Assembly: GCA_019095985.1 (NCBI GenBank) | Contig: CM032663.1 | Coordinates: 22,634,257 to 22,698,256 of the forward strand | Direction: 5' to 3' | Length of the DNA stretch: 64,000 nucleotides | Source: Streblospio benedicti | Lineage: Eukaryota > Annelida > Polychaeta > Spionida > Spionidae | In this document: positions 63,711-64,000 of the stretch, piece by piece | Numbering within the stretch: position 1 is the first letter of the stretch | Layout: every line of letters starts with the position of its first letter | Translations under genes and position numbers: made by a program | The notes under the pieces: generated by a model | Told to the model about the DNA's origin: nothing | Seen by the model: only the letters and a program-made list of their open reading frames with translations | Database searches by the model: none

Positions 63711-64000
63711 TAAAGAAGATATGTCAAATCATAAATCATCTTCTTCGTGACTACTTCGTAATAGTAAAAAAACAGCTCAACCCGCATCACCCTGCTCTCA
63801 GGTGACAAAAAACATCATTAAAAATCTTGCCGTTTCTTGTTCTACTCTGCCATGAGAAACAGGAGACTATAATTATCCCAGAATTATCACGTAAAAGGAA
63901 TTTGATATGCTAACTGATTGAGTATTTGATATCAAGTAATTGCCATTACATTATCAATTTGTCTAATTATTTTGCCAAACATGTTTACATTATAATGGGG

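Larger units (their letters stand above)
61401..64000. other. Upstream of Ly6 coding exon 1; repeats, possible hidden 5' exon
   Basis: Contains a pogo-like fragment, the TIR tandem element, a type 2 SINE and a Harbinger-like MITE. If the acceptor at 61355 is real, the non-coding first exon and promoter lie here or beyond the window; no CpG-rich or TATA-type promoter stands out. Confidence 0.4.

Overview
The window is gene-poor metazoan nuclear DNA, most likely from a marine invertebrate (a deuterostome such as an acorn worm, or a lophotrochozoan; I cannot decide which). There are no operons or dense ORFs. The sequence is AT-rich and full of short non-autonomous transposons, tRNA-derived SINEs, foldback elements and microsatellites. 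The repeat classes (Helentron-like elements with a tetranucleotide core, a Penelope-like element with a hammerhead motif, TIR MITEs) are those typical of such animals.

I can support one host protein gene. A three-exon Ly6/uPAR (LU, three-finger) gene lies on the minus strand: signal-peptide exon 61337-61268, middle exon 31278-31135, last exon 27274-27048. The two junctions are GT-AG and both phase 1. The spliced product is 146 residues, with a signal peptide, ten cysteines and a hydrophobic GPI-type tail. Intron 1 is about 30 kb, so nearly half the window is one intron packed with repeats. A strong 3' splice site 17 nt before the ATG suggests an upstream non-coding exon, so the promoter lies beyond 61.4 kb.

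Layout: 1-2.5 kb featureless. 2.6-3.4 kb Helentron-like element with a long (ATGT)n tract. 3.9-21 kb scattered MITEs, microsatellites and a second Helentron-like copy. 21.8-24.6 kb a TIR element abutting a long foldback element that itself carries an inserted hAT-like MITE. 27.0-31.3 kb Ly6 exons 3 and 2, with a complex foldback in the intron between them. 32.6-34.5 kb a large palindrome of two inverted Penelope-like 3' ends with hammerhead motifs, (TA)n tracts and flanking SINEs. 40.1 kb a Harbinger-like MITE. 42.2-44.1 kb a long-TIR element split by a SINE, with the uninterrupted arm preserved. 46-52.4 kb foldbacks and two more Helentron-like copies, one containing a decayed fragment of a transposon-associated protein family. 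53-63.7 kb further SINE, MITE and Helentron-like copies, Ly6 exon 1, and a second Harbinger-like MITE at the right edge.

The points most worth a second look are the Ly6 gene and its giant intron, the hammerhead-bearing inverted Penelope-like pair, the Helentron-like family with captured sequence, and the nested insertions that give relative ages.
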